Source of the DNA: a virus
Virus record (IMG/VR): IMGVR_UViG_3300011445_000062
Span: 1-24,234 of that record
Direction: 5' to 3' (one strand)
Length of the DNA stretch: 24,234 bases
Both the position numbers and the translations under genes were made by a program. Shown piece after piece: positions 15,452 to 22,250 of this stretch. The notes under the pieces were generated by a model, which was not told the origin of the DNA, did not search any database, and was given only the letters and a program-made list of their open reading frames with translations. Numbering within the stretch: position 1 is the first letter of the stretch; every line of letters begins with the position of its first letter.

Positions 15452-15838
15452 ATGAATATATCGGAAGACAACTTTTTACTATACTGTGCGAAATTTTATA
15501 ACAATCCTTACTGTGCGACTCTTGAAGAATTCTATAGTGATATCGTAAGGATCAAATATCTAAAGAAGCTTTTTACTCGTTATGAAAAAACTGGTAAGCT
15601 GAAAGAGAGATTGATTCTAAATCATATTATTATCCTAAACAATGTCTTTACTCCAGAGCATGCTACGAGAATTCTGGTTTTCAAAATGGAGGAGTATCTA
15701 CCTTACTTGAAACCGTTTCTGGAACTCTTAGGGACATTACCAGATGTAGTTACAGGAATTGGAAAGGACGATAAGAAAGTGGATACACGAGAAATAATAG
15801 CTGATACACAAATCAATTTCATTCTGAGTAAGCTATGA
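15452..15838 (+). CDS. conserved T4-superfamily helical protein of unknown function
   Basis: 128 residues, almost all helical. The N-terminus NISEDNFLLYCAKFYNNPYC, the central KYLKKLFTRYEKTGKLKERL, NHIIILNNVF and a later EYLPYLKPFLELLGTLP follow a pattern I recall in hypothetical proteins conserved near the head genes of T4-like cyanophages. Start ATG 15452; the gene overlaps the following one by ATGA. The role is unknown; conservation in the superfamily and coupling to the capsid-targeted protein suggest a morphogenetic function (inference). Confidence 0.8.
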   Translation: MNISEDNFLLYCAKFYNNPYCATLEEFYSDIVRIKYLKKLFTRYEKTGKLKERLILNHIIILNNVFTPEHATRILVFKMEEYLPYLKPFLELLGTLPDVVTGIGKDDKKVDTREIIADTQINFILSKL

Positions 15839-16299
15839 AAACTTTTCAGGAATTTCTCTCAGAAAGTAAAATAAAACTTTCAGGCGATAAAGAAGCTTTG
15901 GAGATGCTATTTGGAAAACCTAAAGCTGATATGTCTAAGCTTCCACAATTCAAAAACAAACCAGGGACTAAAGGTCATTTAGATGAGTTGTTAGCTCAAC
16001 ATGAACATCATTGTGAGCAATGGCACATTCAACACGAGGCCGGCGCAAAAACATTAGCCAAATATCATGGAAAAACCATCACTGCTTTAGAAAAACTTGG
16101 GGAAAAGCATTACTATAAACATTATGAGGATTTGTTCAAGAGCAAGCATAAAATTCATTGGGGTGGTAAGACATATGGTGTAAATAAACACTGGTTCTCA
16201 AATCAATTTGATAATTATTCCAATGGTAGAGAAGGTAGTAAATATAAGAAAGAAGGCGATGCTGTTTTTGATGCTATCCGAAAAAGGTTGCCAGATTAA
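15835..16299 (+). CDS. putative internal head protein with capsid-targeting N-terminus
   Basis: 154 residues beginning MKTFQEFLSES. T4 internal proteins packaged in the head carry an N-terminal capsid-targeting peptide of the form MKTYQEFIAEA, removed by the prohead protease at (Leu/Ile)-x-Glu. Here LSE followed by Ser fits both peptide and cleavage site after residue 10. The rest is His- and Lys-rich (HEHHCEQWHIQHE, KHYYKHYEDLFKSKHK), suitable for a DNA-associated packaged protein. It is coupled to the gene before (ATGA) and the gene after (one-base overlap). The packaging role is inference from the peptide match; the body has no recognised family. Confidence 0.75.
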   Translation: MKTFQEFLSESKIKLSGDKEALEMLFGKPKADMSKLPQFKNKPGTKGHLDELLAQHEHHCEQWHIQHEAGAKTLAKYHGKTITALEKLGEKHYYKHYEDLFKSKHKIHWGGKTYGVNKHWFSNQFDNYSNGREGSKYKKEGDAVFDAIRKRLPD

Positions 16300-17030
16300 T
16301 GCCTCTTCCAAAGAACGCTAAACCTGAAGCCTGGATAAAAGACTTCGTTCATTCTGATAATCCGAAGTTCAAAGGCAAAGATAAAAAGACTCGCATCAAA
16401 ATGGCTCTTGCTGCCTACTATGCTAAGAAGGCGGCCGGAATGCGGAAAAAGAATAAAGAAAAGCGATCCAAGAAAAAATCTCTTAAAGAAAATATACTTC
16501 TAGAACTATCTCCAGAACCTTGGTCGCCAAAACCTGAACGCCAGCATAATGTAACGGTTCATGTTATGGGATTTGATGATTCACATCCAACTAAAGCTAT
16601 TGCGCATCATCTTGCTTCTTTTGGAATTGCGGTCCCTGGTAATACACTTACTGAAGCTCATGCCCACGTTACTCAAGCTTTGCCACAAATCCATAAGCAA
16701 TATTACAATCGTGTATTACATAAGAAGTTTCATCGGATGGCTTATTTTTCTTCATTTGATGATCATGTAGGCACAAAAGATGAAATGGGACCAAATCATG
16801 TTGTTCATATCATAAATATTGGAGAAGATGCTGCGATGGCTGTCAACAACATTGGAAGTGGAAACATAGAAGGTGCTGGTGTTGGTCCGAAAGGCGAGCC
16901 TGGGGTCCGTCGTAAAAGAAAGAGATATAAAACTCCCCCTGTAATATTTCAAACATTTAGGCGTAGGTTTCTAAAGAATTTGCAAATGCCGGCAAAACTA
17001 GCGCTTGACAATAACTGCACAAGCGTCTAA
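16299..17030 (+). CDS. putative virion-associated protein with conserved N- and C-terminal motifs
   Basis: 243 residues. The N-terminal 7-46, including AWIKDFVHSDNPKFKGK and MALAAYYAKKAAG, is a motif recurring at the start of proteins in T4-like and jumbo phages. Residues 47-62 are a basic linker. The middle is His-rich with alpha/beta character (NVTVHVMGF, HVVHIINIGED). Near the end is NNIGSGNIEGAGVGPKGEPG (183-202), a glycine motif I also recall from virion proteins of these phages. The last 20 residues run into the promoter of the next unit. No catalytic residues are recognised. It starts at ATG 16299, overlapping the preceding stop. Confidence 0.75.
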   Translation: MPLPKNAKPEAWIKDFVHSDNPKFKGKDKKTRIKMALAAYYAKKAAGMRKKNKEKRSKKKSLKENILLELSPEPWSPKPERQHNVTVHVMGFDDSHPTKAIAHHLASFGIAVPGNTLTEAHAHVTQALPQIHKQYYNRVLHKKFHRMAYFSSFDDHVGTKDEMGPNHVVHIINIGEDAAMAVNNIGSGNIEGAGVGPKGEPGVRRKRKRYKTPPVIFQTFRRRFLKNLQMPAKLALDNNCTSV

Positions 17031-17032
17031 AT
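17004..17032 (+). promoter_or_regulatory. sigma-70-like promoter of leader element C
   Basis: CTTGAC (17004-17009), 17 bases, CTAAAT (17027-17032). Against the rhizobial consensus CTTGAC-N17-CTATAT this is 6/6 and 5/6. It lies in the last codons of the preceding gene. The expected start near 17039 is immediately before a hairpin. Confidence 0.65.
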
Positions 17033-17041
17033 CCAGTCTTA

Positions 17042-17113
17042 CACACGCCGCTCCTCCCGCGTGTGATGTGCCAGAAAGAGGGAGTGGATTTGCTTCCAAC
17101 ACTCCCTCTTTCT
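17042..17113 (+). promoter_or_regulatory. structured leader element C: two hairpins before a small gene
   Basis: Hairpin 1 pairs CACACGC (17042-17048) with GCGTGTG (17059-17065). Hairpin 2 is a perfect 14-bp stem, AGAAAGAGGGAGTG (17073-17086) with its complement at 17100-17113, and a 13-base loop containing TTTGCTTCC. It is followed by CTTCTAAAA and, 23 bases after the stem, by ATG 17137. Like element A it shares the CAGA-GAGG entry, TTGCTTCC loop start, CCTCTTTCT 3' arm and TCTAAAA exit. No U-run follows. Confidence 0.7.
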
Positions 17114-17136
17114 TCCTTCTAAAAAGGTTAAAGACA

Positions 17137-17571
17137 ATGAAACGGAATACTTGGAAATTTACTTATGCCGGAAAGGCTCTTGCAGTCGCATCTAAATTAA
17201 AGCTCAATTATCATCAGAGTCGTTTGACTTTCTGGGAGAAGCGCCAGAAAGAAGTTGAAGAGCAAATTCAGAAAGATGGCGTCAAAATTGATAAAAGTCA
17301 GCTTCTTCGGATGGCTAATAATGCTGCTCAAGGATTCTCTGCTTCCAATACCTATTCACGTCAACCGACTGTTGAAATCAACGAAGAAATGCTTAAAGAT
17401 TTGAATGAATGTTTGGATAAAGTAAGAAGTCATCGCCAGTATTTTGATGATTACTCTGGTTGGCTTCAGCTATTCAATGCGCAACCAGAAGCCGAGTTGA
17501 AACTTCATCATGACGATTATCTCTATTTCTTTGATGAGAGAAGGAAGCTAGGAGAAGAAGAAAAGGAGTAA
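17137..17571 (+). CDS. hypothetical helical protein (144 aa)
   Basis: Start ATG 17137 has AAAAAGG about nine bases upstream; a longer frame to 17005 would read through the promoter and leader hairpins and is rejected. The protein begins MKRNTWKFTYAGKALAVASK and is mainly charged helix: a likely coiled coil at about 25-60 (FWEKRQKEVEEQIQKDG) and another near 85-105 (INEEMLKDLNECLDKVRSH), ending in acidic EEEKE. No family recognised. It is the first gene of the transcript expected from the promoter at 17004, with the 71-aa gene next. Confidence 0.8.
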   Translation: MKRNTWKFTYAGKALAVASKLKLNYHQSRLTFWEKRQKEVEEQIQKDGVKIDKSQLLRMANNAAQGFSASNTYSRQPTVEINEEMLKDLNECLDKVRSHRQYFDDYSGWLQLFNAQPEAELKLHHDDYLYFFDERRKLGEEEKE

Positions 17572-17576
17572 GTGTC

Positions 17577-17792
17577 ATGGCCAAAATTAATGTCACCTTC
17601 ACGACAAAGGAACGTGAATTTATTGAAAGAGTATTACAAGAGTTTTTAGAGAGTAATTCTGAAGTTGATGATGTAAGACTATGCGTTAGAATTGCTGATA
17701 AGGTTAATCCACCAAAAATGGAAGAGCCAGATGAACGCGACTCAGAAACAATGGAAATAAAAGGTAATGTCGCACCCATAAAGCGTTGGTAA
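17577..17792 (+). CDS. small hypothetical protein (71 aa)
   Basis: ATG 17577 with AAAGGAG eight bases upstream. A beta strand (MAKINVTFTTK) is followed by an amphipathic helix REFIERVLQEFLESN and a shorter one (VRLCVRIADKV), then a charged tail with many Glu and Asp. Probably co-transcribed with the preceding gene, five bases away. No family recognised. Confidence 0.75.
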   Translation: MAKINVTFTTKEREFIERVLQEFLESNSEVDDVRLCVRIADKVNPPKMEEPDERDSETMEIKGNVAPIKRW

Positions 17793-17796
17793 GACC

Positions 17797-17825
17797 TTGA
17801 CCTAAATACCAATTCGCAGTATAAT
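17797..17825 (+). promoter_or_regulatory. near-consensus sigma-70 promoter for the tRNA pair
   Basis: TTGACC (17797-17802), exactly 17 bases, TATAAT (17820-17825): five of six and six of six. The start would be near 17832, just before tRNA-Trp. A CTAAATAC octamer (17802-17809) lies in the spacer, so a late-type element may overlap the early promoter. Confidence 0.8.
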
Positions 17826-17835
17826 ACCACGAATT

Positions 17836-17911
17836 ACGGGTGTAGCTGAGTGGCACAGCGGTAGCCTCCAAACCTACGTCATCAGGGGTTCGATTCCTCT
17901 CTCCCGTGCCA
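17836..17911 (+). tRNA. tRNA-Trp (CCA)
   Basis: A 76-base cloverleaf with encoded CCA. Acceptor ACGGGTG pairs with CTCCCGT with one T-T mismatch and G73. The D stem is GCTG/CAGC. The anticodon loop CTCCAAA gives anticodon CCA, with GTAGC/CCTAC closing by four pairs and a C-C mismatch. T stem AGGGG/CCTCT with loop TTCGATT. It reads UGG. Confidence 0.9.
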
Positions 17912-17918
17912 TCTTCGC

Positions 17919-17996
17919 GCTGGCTTAGCTCAATGGCTTAGAGTGCCGCACTGTGAATGCGGAGATGGTATGGTTCAATTCCACCAGCCAGTACCA
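17919..17996 (+). tRNA. tRNA-His (GTG), alphaproteobacterial type
   Basis: Acceptor GCTGGCT pairs with AGCCAGT, giving G1:U72, then A73 and encoded CCA. The base before G1 is C, so there is no G-1. D stem GCTC/GAGT. Anticodon stem CCGCA/TGCGG is perfect around loop CTGTGAA, anticodon GTG. T stem TATGG/CCACC has only three good pairs, so the gene is a little degenerate. It starts seven bases after tRNA-Trp and should share its promoter. Absence of G-1 with U72 and A73 is the special histidine identity of alphaproteobacteria. Confidence 0.88.
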
Positions 17997-18018
17997 AAAA
18001 ATTATTATTAGGTGAGTT

Positions 18019-18318
18019 ATGAGATTGTATTATAGAGCATATGAAAGAAGAGCAATTCTTGTTTATAGATATATACCACAACCACATCTACAACAACCAG
18101 AGAAAGAAGACGAAGACGAAGAGGAAGATGGTATTCCTATGTTTCTATTATTAGTGATTTTTCTTGTTTTTCTTTATGCTATGAAAGATACTATTCCAGC
18201 AACAAGTCCTGTTGAGCAGGCTAAAGCGGATATGATTCAACGCTGCGTAAAAGAAAAAACACCTCCAGATTATTGTTTTGAAATTGCTAAGGAATGGACT
18301 GATAAAAATCGTAAATGA
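18019..18318 (+). CDS. small membrane protein with acidic linker (99 aa)
   Basis: The N-terminus is basic and tyrosine-rich (MRLYYRAYERRAILVYRY). A run of Glu and Asp at 30-38 precedes one transmembrane helix (about 41-56, MFLLLVIFLVFLYAM). A short C-terminal domain has two cysteines (RCVKEK and PDYCFEIAKEW) that could form a disulfide, which would fit a periplasmic C-terminus. ATG 18019 follows TAGGTGAG. Its stop overlaps the primase start (ATGA). No family recognised; T4-like phages often have such small membrane proteins beside replication genes. Confidence 0.75.
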   Translation: MRLYYRAYERRAILVYRYIPQPHLQQPEKEDEDEEEDGIPMFLLLVIFLVFLYAMKDTIPATSPVEQAKADMIQRCVKEKTPPDYCFEIAKEWTDKNRK

Positions 18319-19340
18319 ATTGGATTGATACGAAATATATCCTTTTAATATCTGGTCGTCTCCAAAAGTTCAAAAGAAAAAGTCCGACACTCTATAATTT
18401 TCGGTGTCCTTTCTGCGGCGACTCAACCAAGAATCCAAACAAGGCGCGCGGATATATCTATTCACGTAAGGCCGATTTTTGGTTTGCCTGTCACAACTGT
18501 TCCAAATCCTTCACCTTCCCTAAGTTTCTGAAAGAACTAGATGCTGGACTCTATGAGAGTTATCGGCACGATCTTTTCAATGATCGTTATACAGAAACGA
18601 ACGAAGATAAGTGTACTCTGTCGCACGAAGACAAGTCTATTCTGCTGCGCGATAACAAGTCTTTAGTGTCATTAGAACTAATTTCAGACTTGACTTCACG
18701 CCATCCTGCTAGAAAATACCTAGAATCGCGGCTGATTCCTAGTAAGTTCTTTTCCGAACTATACTTCTGCGATAGATTCCAATCTTGGACTAATGAGCAA
18801 ATTCCCAAGAAGTATGAAGATTATCCATATGAGGAAGAGAGAATTATTATTCCTCTATTTGATCCATCTGGAATAATGTTTGGTTATCAGGGGCGAGCTA
18901 TGGGACTGAATCCAAAGGTTCGTTATGTTTCAATTATCCTAGATGAAAGCAAACCAAAGCTATGGGGATGGAACAGAGTTGACTTCAACAGAAAATACTT
19001 TATACTAGAGGGTCCGATTGATGCCATGTTTCTTTCCAATGCGATTGCAACGGCTGGCGGAAAAATCACATCTGAGTTATTGAAGGTTGGTTGCAATCTG
19101 GATAATGCAGTCATTGTCTATGATAATGAGCCAAGGAATCCGCAAATTGTGGCGAACGTTGGGAGCGCGGTAAAAAATAATTATGCTGTCGTGATCTGGC
19201 CAAAGAACCTCCCATATAAAGATATAAACGAGATGGTTCTAGCGCACTTCAAACCTGAAGATGTTGAGTTTTTGTTGAAGAAACACACCTATCGCGGGCT
19301 AGAAGCGGAGTTGGAGTTTGCGTCATGGAAGAGAATGTAG
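18315..19340 (+). CDS. 61: gp61-like DNA primase
   Basis: Makes the RNA primers for the gp43/gp41 replisome; 341 residues, close to T4 gp61 (342). The zinc-binding domain has C31-x2-C34 in FRCPFCGDS and C59-x2-C62 in FACHNCSK, with KARGYIYS between, as in T4 gp61. The Toprim core shows FILEGPIDAMFL with catalytic E232 and VIVYDNEPRN (D270, E272). ATG 18315 overlaps the preceding stop. The gene is away from gp41 but on the same strand. Confidence 0.95.
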   Translation: MNWIDTKYILLISGRLQKFKRKSPTLYNFRCPFCGDSTKNPNKARGYIYSRKADFWFACHNCSKSFTFPKFLKELDAGLYESYRHDLFNDRYTETNEDKCTLSHEDKSILLRDNKSLVSLELISDLTSRHPARKYLESRLIPSKFFSELYFCDRFQSWTNEQIPKKYEDYPYEEERIIIPLFDPSGIMFGYQGRAMGLNPKVRYVSIILDESKPKLWGWNRVDFNRKYFILEGPIDAMFLSNAIATAGGKITSELLKVGCNLDNAVIVYDNEPRNPQIVANVGSAVKNNYAVVIWPKNLPYKDINEMVLAHFKPEDVEFLLKKHTYRGLEAELEFASWKRM

Positions 19341-19924
19341 ACAAGACACGGAAGATAGTTGGGTATGATGCAAACAATAAAGCTATTTGGGTAAAATATG
19401 TAAATCAAGACTATTGGTTTCTCAAGTCTTTTGAGAGAATCTTAACAGAAGAATTGAAGTTGATACTAAACAAAGAGAATACAAAACAGCTTCAAGAATT
19501 GTATGAAGGCGATAAAAATAGTGGTAGCTTTTGGGATTTATCTACACTTTGTCTTAATAGAACTGATCATGACTTCTGTATTAATGCTCATCTACTTGTT
19601 CCTGATTTACCTATAGGTCTTCTTAAAACATTTATAGATAAGTTTAGTAACATTCCAGGTAGTGCTTTCAAACAGCTACTTAGTGGATTTGCTATTCATC
19701 GCAACCTTGATAACGTGAAATATGAGGTTGTTGATACGTCTAAATTTACTGCTTTAATTGATAAGAAGATAGAAGAAAATAAAAATAAAATTATTGTAAT
19801 GCCTGATCAAGAAAAAGCAACAAATTGGTTGATCGGGCAAATTATGAAGGAAATTAAGGATAGGTCTAAGGTCAATATTCAAGAGCTAAAGGCGACTATC
19901 CAAGACAAGCTAAAACCTAAATAA
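19325..19924 (+). CDS. unknown protein with GatB/YqeY-like C-terminal tail
   Basis: 199 residues, beginning MEENVDKTRKIVGYDANN and overlapping the primase by 16 bases. Residues 20-160 show no family I recognise. Residues 161-196, DQEKATNWLIGQIMKEIKDR then a LKATIQDKL helix, follow the pattern of the GatB/YqeY tail (A-x2-N-W/F-L-x-GQ-x-MK, then L-x3-I-x2-KL), a small helical domain that in GatB contacts tRNA. The match is short and from memory. The neighbouring tRNA genes make a tRNA link attractive, but a primase accessory role is equally possible from the overlap. Confidence 0.75.
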   Translation: MEENVDKTRKIVGYDANNKAIWVKYVNQDYWFLKSFERILTEELKLILNKENTKQLQELYEGDKNSGSFWDLSTLCLNRTDHDFCINAHLLVPDLPIGLLKTFIDKFSNIPGSAFKQLLSGFAIHRNLDNVKYEVVDTSKFTALIDKKIEENKNKIIVMPDQEKATNWLIGQIMKEIKDRSKVNIQELKATIQDKLKPK

Positions 19925-19963
19925 GACAATATCTGTTTAAGCATCCCAGAATCTTGTAAAATG

Positions 19964-19977
19964 CCCATTTTTATGGG
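19964..19977 (+). terminator. weak hairpin, possible terminator before nrdJ
   Basis: CCCAT, loop TTTT, ATGGG, then GGTTTC and a T-rich stretch at 19989-19994. The stem is only five pairs and the T-run is 12 bases away, so termination would be partial. Confidence 0.35.
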
Positions 19978-20018
19978 GGTTTCAACTATTTTTTGTAAAG
20001 GAGAAGTATCGTATTTCT

Positions 20019-21944
20019 ATGAAGAATTCCCCCTCTATGGACCTATACCAACAAGTCATTCATCTCACAAAATATTCCCGATGGAATGAAGACACACAAC
20101 GCCGAGAAACTTGGGAAGAGACTTGCACAAGACTTGTTGATTTCTTTGAAAAACATCTCCAAGAAAAATTACAATTTGAATTAGATGCTAAAACCAAAAC
20201 CGATCTTTTTGACTCGGTTTTTGCATTTGACGTAATGCCTTCCATGCGTGCTATGATGACAGCTGGTAAGGCTCTGGAAGCTGTTCAAGTTGCCAACTTC
20301 AATTGCACTTATCTTATCGTTGATTGTATTCGTTCCTTTTCCGAACATATGTATTGTCTTATGTGCGGATCAGGTGTTGGCTTTTCAGTTGAATCTAGGT
20401 TCACAAATAAGCTTCCTGAAGTTCCAGAAGAAATAATGCCAACAGACACAACGATTGTCGTAGCTGATTCAAGAAAAGGCTGGTGTGTAGCTCTCAATCA
20501 ACTCTTAACAATTCTTTATTCAGGTAATATCCCCAATCTAGATGTTTCCAAGTTGCGCGCTGAAGGGGCAAGACTAAAAACATTTGGTGGTTATTCTTCA
20601 GGACCAAAAGTTCTTGTAGACCTTTATCATCACATTATCAATGTTTTTCAGAAAGCAAAAACCAGACGCCTCAAACCAATTGAGGTGTTTTCTATTATGA
20701 CTTACATCGCTCAAGTTGTTGTTGTAGGTGGTGTTAGACGGTCAGCAACAATTGCTCTTTTTGATAAAGATGACTTTGAGATGCGCAATGCTAAGTCAGG
20801 TAATTGGGGGAAAGAAAATCCTCATTATGCGATGGCTAACATTTCAGCTGTCTTTGAATCAAAACCGGATTCCTCTGAATTTCTTGGTGTCTGGTCCGAT
20901 TTAGTGCGCTCCGGTTCTGGGGAGCCTGGAATGATAAATCGCGCGGCTTTATGGAAACAATGTGAAGCCATAGATAGAAAAACAAGAGATGAAGATGATC
21001 AGCGTATTCCATTTGGAGTTAACCCCTGTTCTGAGATTATTCTTCGCCCGTTCCAGATGTGTAATCTTTCTGGTATTGCTATTCGTCCAAACGACACACT
21101 TCAATCACTCAAACGTAAAGTCAAACTCGCAACAATTCTTGGTACGTTTCAATCCACAATTACTGATTTTGAATACTTGAGAAAACGTTGGAAAAAAAAT
21201 GTTGATGAAGAAAGACTTCTTGGTGTTTGTCTTGCCGGTATAATGGATCATCCTGTTTTATCAAAGATTTCTGATGAATCTGGAAAATGGTTACGAGAAT
21301 TGAAAGATGTGGTATGGCAAACCAACAAAGAATGGGCAAAACTTTTAGGGATTTCTGCCTCTACTTCTGTAACAGCTATCAAACCGGCTGGAAATTCTGG
21401 TGAACTTTACTCTGTTGCAAGTGGTATCCATCCGCGTTATTCTCCTTATTACATTAGGACGACTCGGGAAAGCGCTATGTCGCCTCTTTGTAAGTTCTTG
21501 AAAGACCAACAAATCCCTTGGGAAGTGAGTAAGCAGAATCCACGTGATGTTGTCTTCTCCTTTCCTCAGAAATCGCCCGACGATGCGATCTGCGCGAATC
21601 TCATTGCTGGTGTTGATCAGTTGCGCCATTGGCTCCATGTCAAAGAGAATTGGGCCACACACACGGTCAGTTGCTCTATCTATGTCAAAAAAGACGATTG
21701 GTTGCAAGTGGCATCTTGGGTCTTTGAAAATTTTGATTCCATCACAGGTTTATCATTTTTTCCATATGATGGTCATGTCTATGAACAAGCTCCGATTCAA
21801 GCGATTGATAAAGCGACTTATGTAGACCTACAAAATCAGATGCCAAAAACACTTGATTTTGAGCAATTAAAAGAGTATGAAAAAACTGATAATACAAATG
21901 TAAGTCAAGAATTGGCCTGCACGAGCGGAGCATGTGCTCTCTAA
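20019..21944 (+). CDS. nrdJ: class II (B12-dependent) ribonucleotide reductase NrdJ
   Basis: Monomeric adenosylcobalamin-dependent ribonucleoside-triphosphate reductase, 641 residues (Lactobacillus leichmannii enzyme 739). First active-site cysteine is C96 in NFNCTYL. The radical centre is NPCSE (N335, C337, E339), followed by C348 in QMCNL as the second redox cysteine. A KPAGNSGE loop is at 455-462. The C-terminal shuttle pair is C634 and C639 in ACTSGACAL. It makes dNTPs without oxygen dependence and replaces the T4 NrdA/NrdB type. AAAGGAG is 15 bases before ATG 20019, rather far; MDLYQQV at 20037 is an alternative start. Rhizobial hosts are known to rely on class II enzymes. Confidence 0.96.
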   Translation: MKNSPSMDLYQQVIHLTKYSRWNEDTQRRETWEETCTRLVDFFEKHLQEKLQFELDAKTKTDLFDSVFAFDVMPSMRAMMTAGKALEAVQVANFNCTYLIVDCIRSFSEHMYCLMCGSGVGFSVESRFTNKLPEVPEEIMPTDTTIVVADSRKGWCVALNQLLTILYSGNIPNLDVSKLRAEGARLKTFGGYSSGPKVLVDLYHHIINVFQKAKTRRLKPIEVFSIMTYIAQVVVVGGVRRSATIALFDKDDFEMRNAKSGNWGKENPHYAMANISAVFESKPDSSEFLGVWSDLVRSGSGEPGMINRAALWKQCEAIDRKTRDEDDQRIPFGVNPCSEIILRPFQMCNLSGIAIRPNDTLQSLKRKVKLATILGTFQSTITDFEYLRKRWKKNVDEERLLGVCLAGIMDHPVLSKISDESGKWLRELKDVVWQTNKEWAKLLGISASTSVTAIKPAGNSGELYSVASGIHPRYSPYYIRTTRESAMSPLCKFLKDQQIPWEVSKQNPRDVVFSFPQKSPDDAICANLIAGVDQLRHWLHVKENWATHTVSCSIYVKKDDWLQVASWVFENFDSITGLSFFPYDGHVYEQAPIQAIDKATYVDLQNQMPKTLDFEQLKEYEKTDNTNVSQELACTSGACAL

Positions 21945-21948
21945 ATAG
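21941..21948 (+). promoter_or_regulatory. late-promoter-like octamer CTAAATAG
   Basis: Overlaps the nrdJ stop codon and lies 36 bases before the next start. Same heptamer as at 9427, 13366 and 17802. Confidence 0.35.
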
Positions 21949-21983
21949 TAGTAACGAATATAGGAATAGAAAGGAATAAAACA

Positions 21984-22187
21984 ATGGGTTGGATTACACT
22001 CACTTCCGTAGATGAAGGCAATGCAGAATATCGCTTGAACACTAGACACATAGTATGTTATTATGCTTCTGTGCTTCCAGTTGATGGAGAAATCCCAGAG
22101 AAAACAATCGTGCAGACTGCGGATGGAAAGACTTGGAGTGTCAAAGAAACTCCAGAAGCCATTGCTAGTATGGTTTGGAACTGGTAA
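21984..22187 (+). CDS. small beta protein, FlbD-like (67 aa)
   Basis: 67 residues from ATG 21984 with GAAAGGAA upstream. The order of strands (WITLTSVDEG, AEYRLNTRHIVCYY, KTIVQTADGKTWSVKETPE, then a short helix) matches the FlbD-like layout of I-x-LT, LN-x3-I, T-x-I-x3-DG-x2-x-V-x-E. FlbD proteins are small and of poorly known role; in phages such a fold is just a conserved small protein. The likeness is by pattern only. Confidence 0.7.
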   Translation: MGWITLTSVDEGNAEYRLNTRHIVCYYASVLPVDGEIPEKTIVQTADGKTWSVKETPEAIASMVWNW

Positions 22188-22250
22188 GGAAAGATAAACG
22201 ATGAAATCTGAAGGCACTGGTGGATTCTAAGAACTGAAAGCCCCATAAAT

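Noticed and set aside
17005-17136. N-terminal extension of the 144-aa gene
   Set aside because: Covers the promoter and both leader hairpins; proline/cysteine-rich translation looks non-coding.
22201-22230. Nine-codon ORF MKSEGTGGF behind AAGGAAAG
   Set aside because: Good ribosome site but too short to support; might be a leader peptide.
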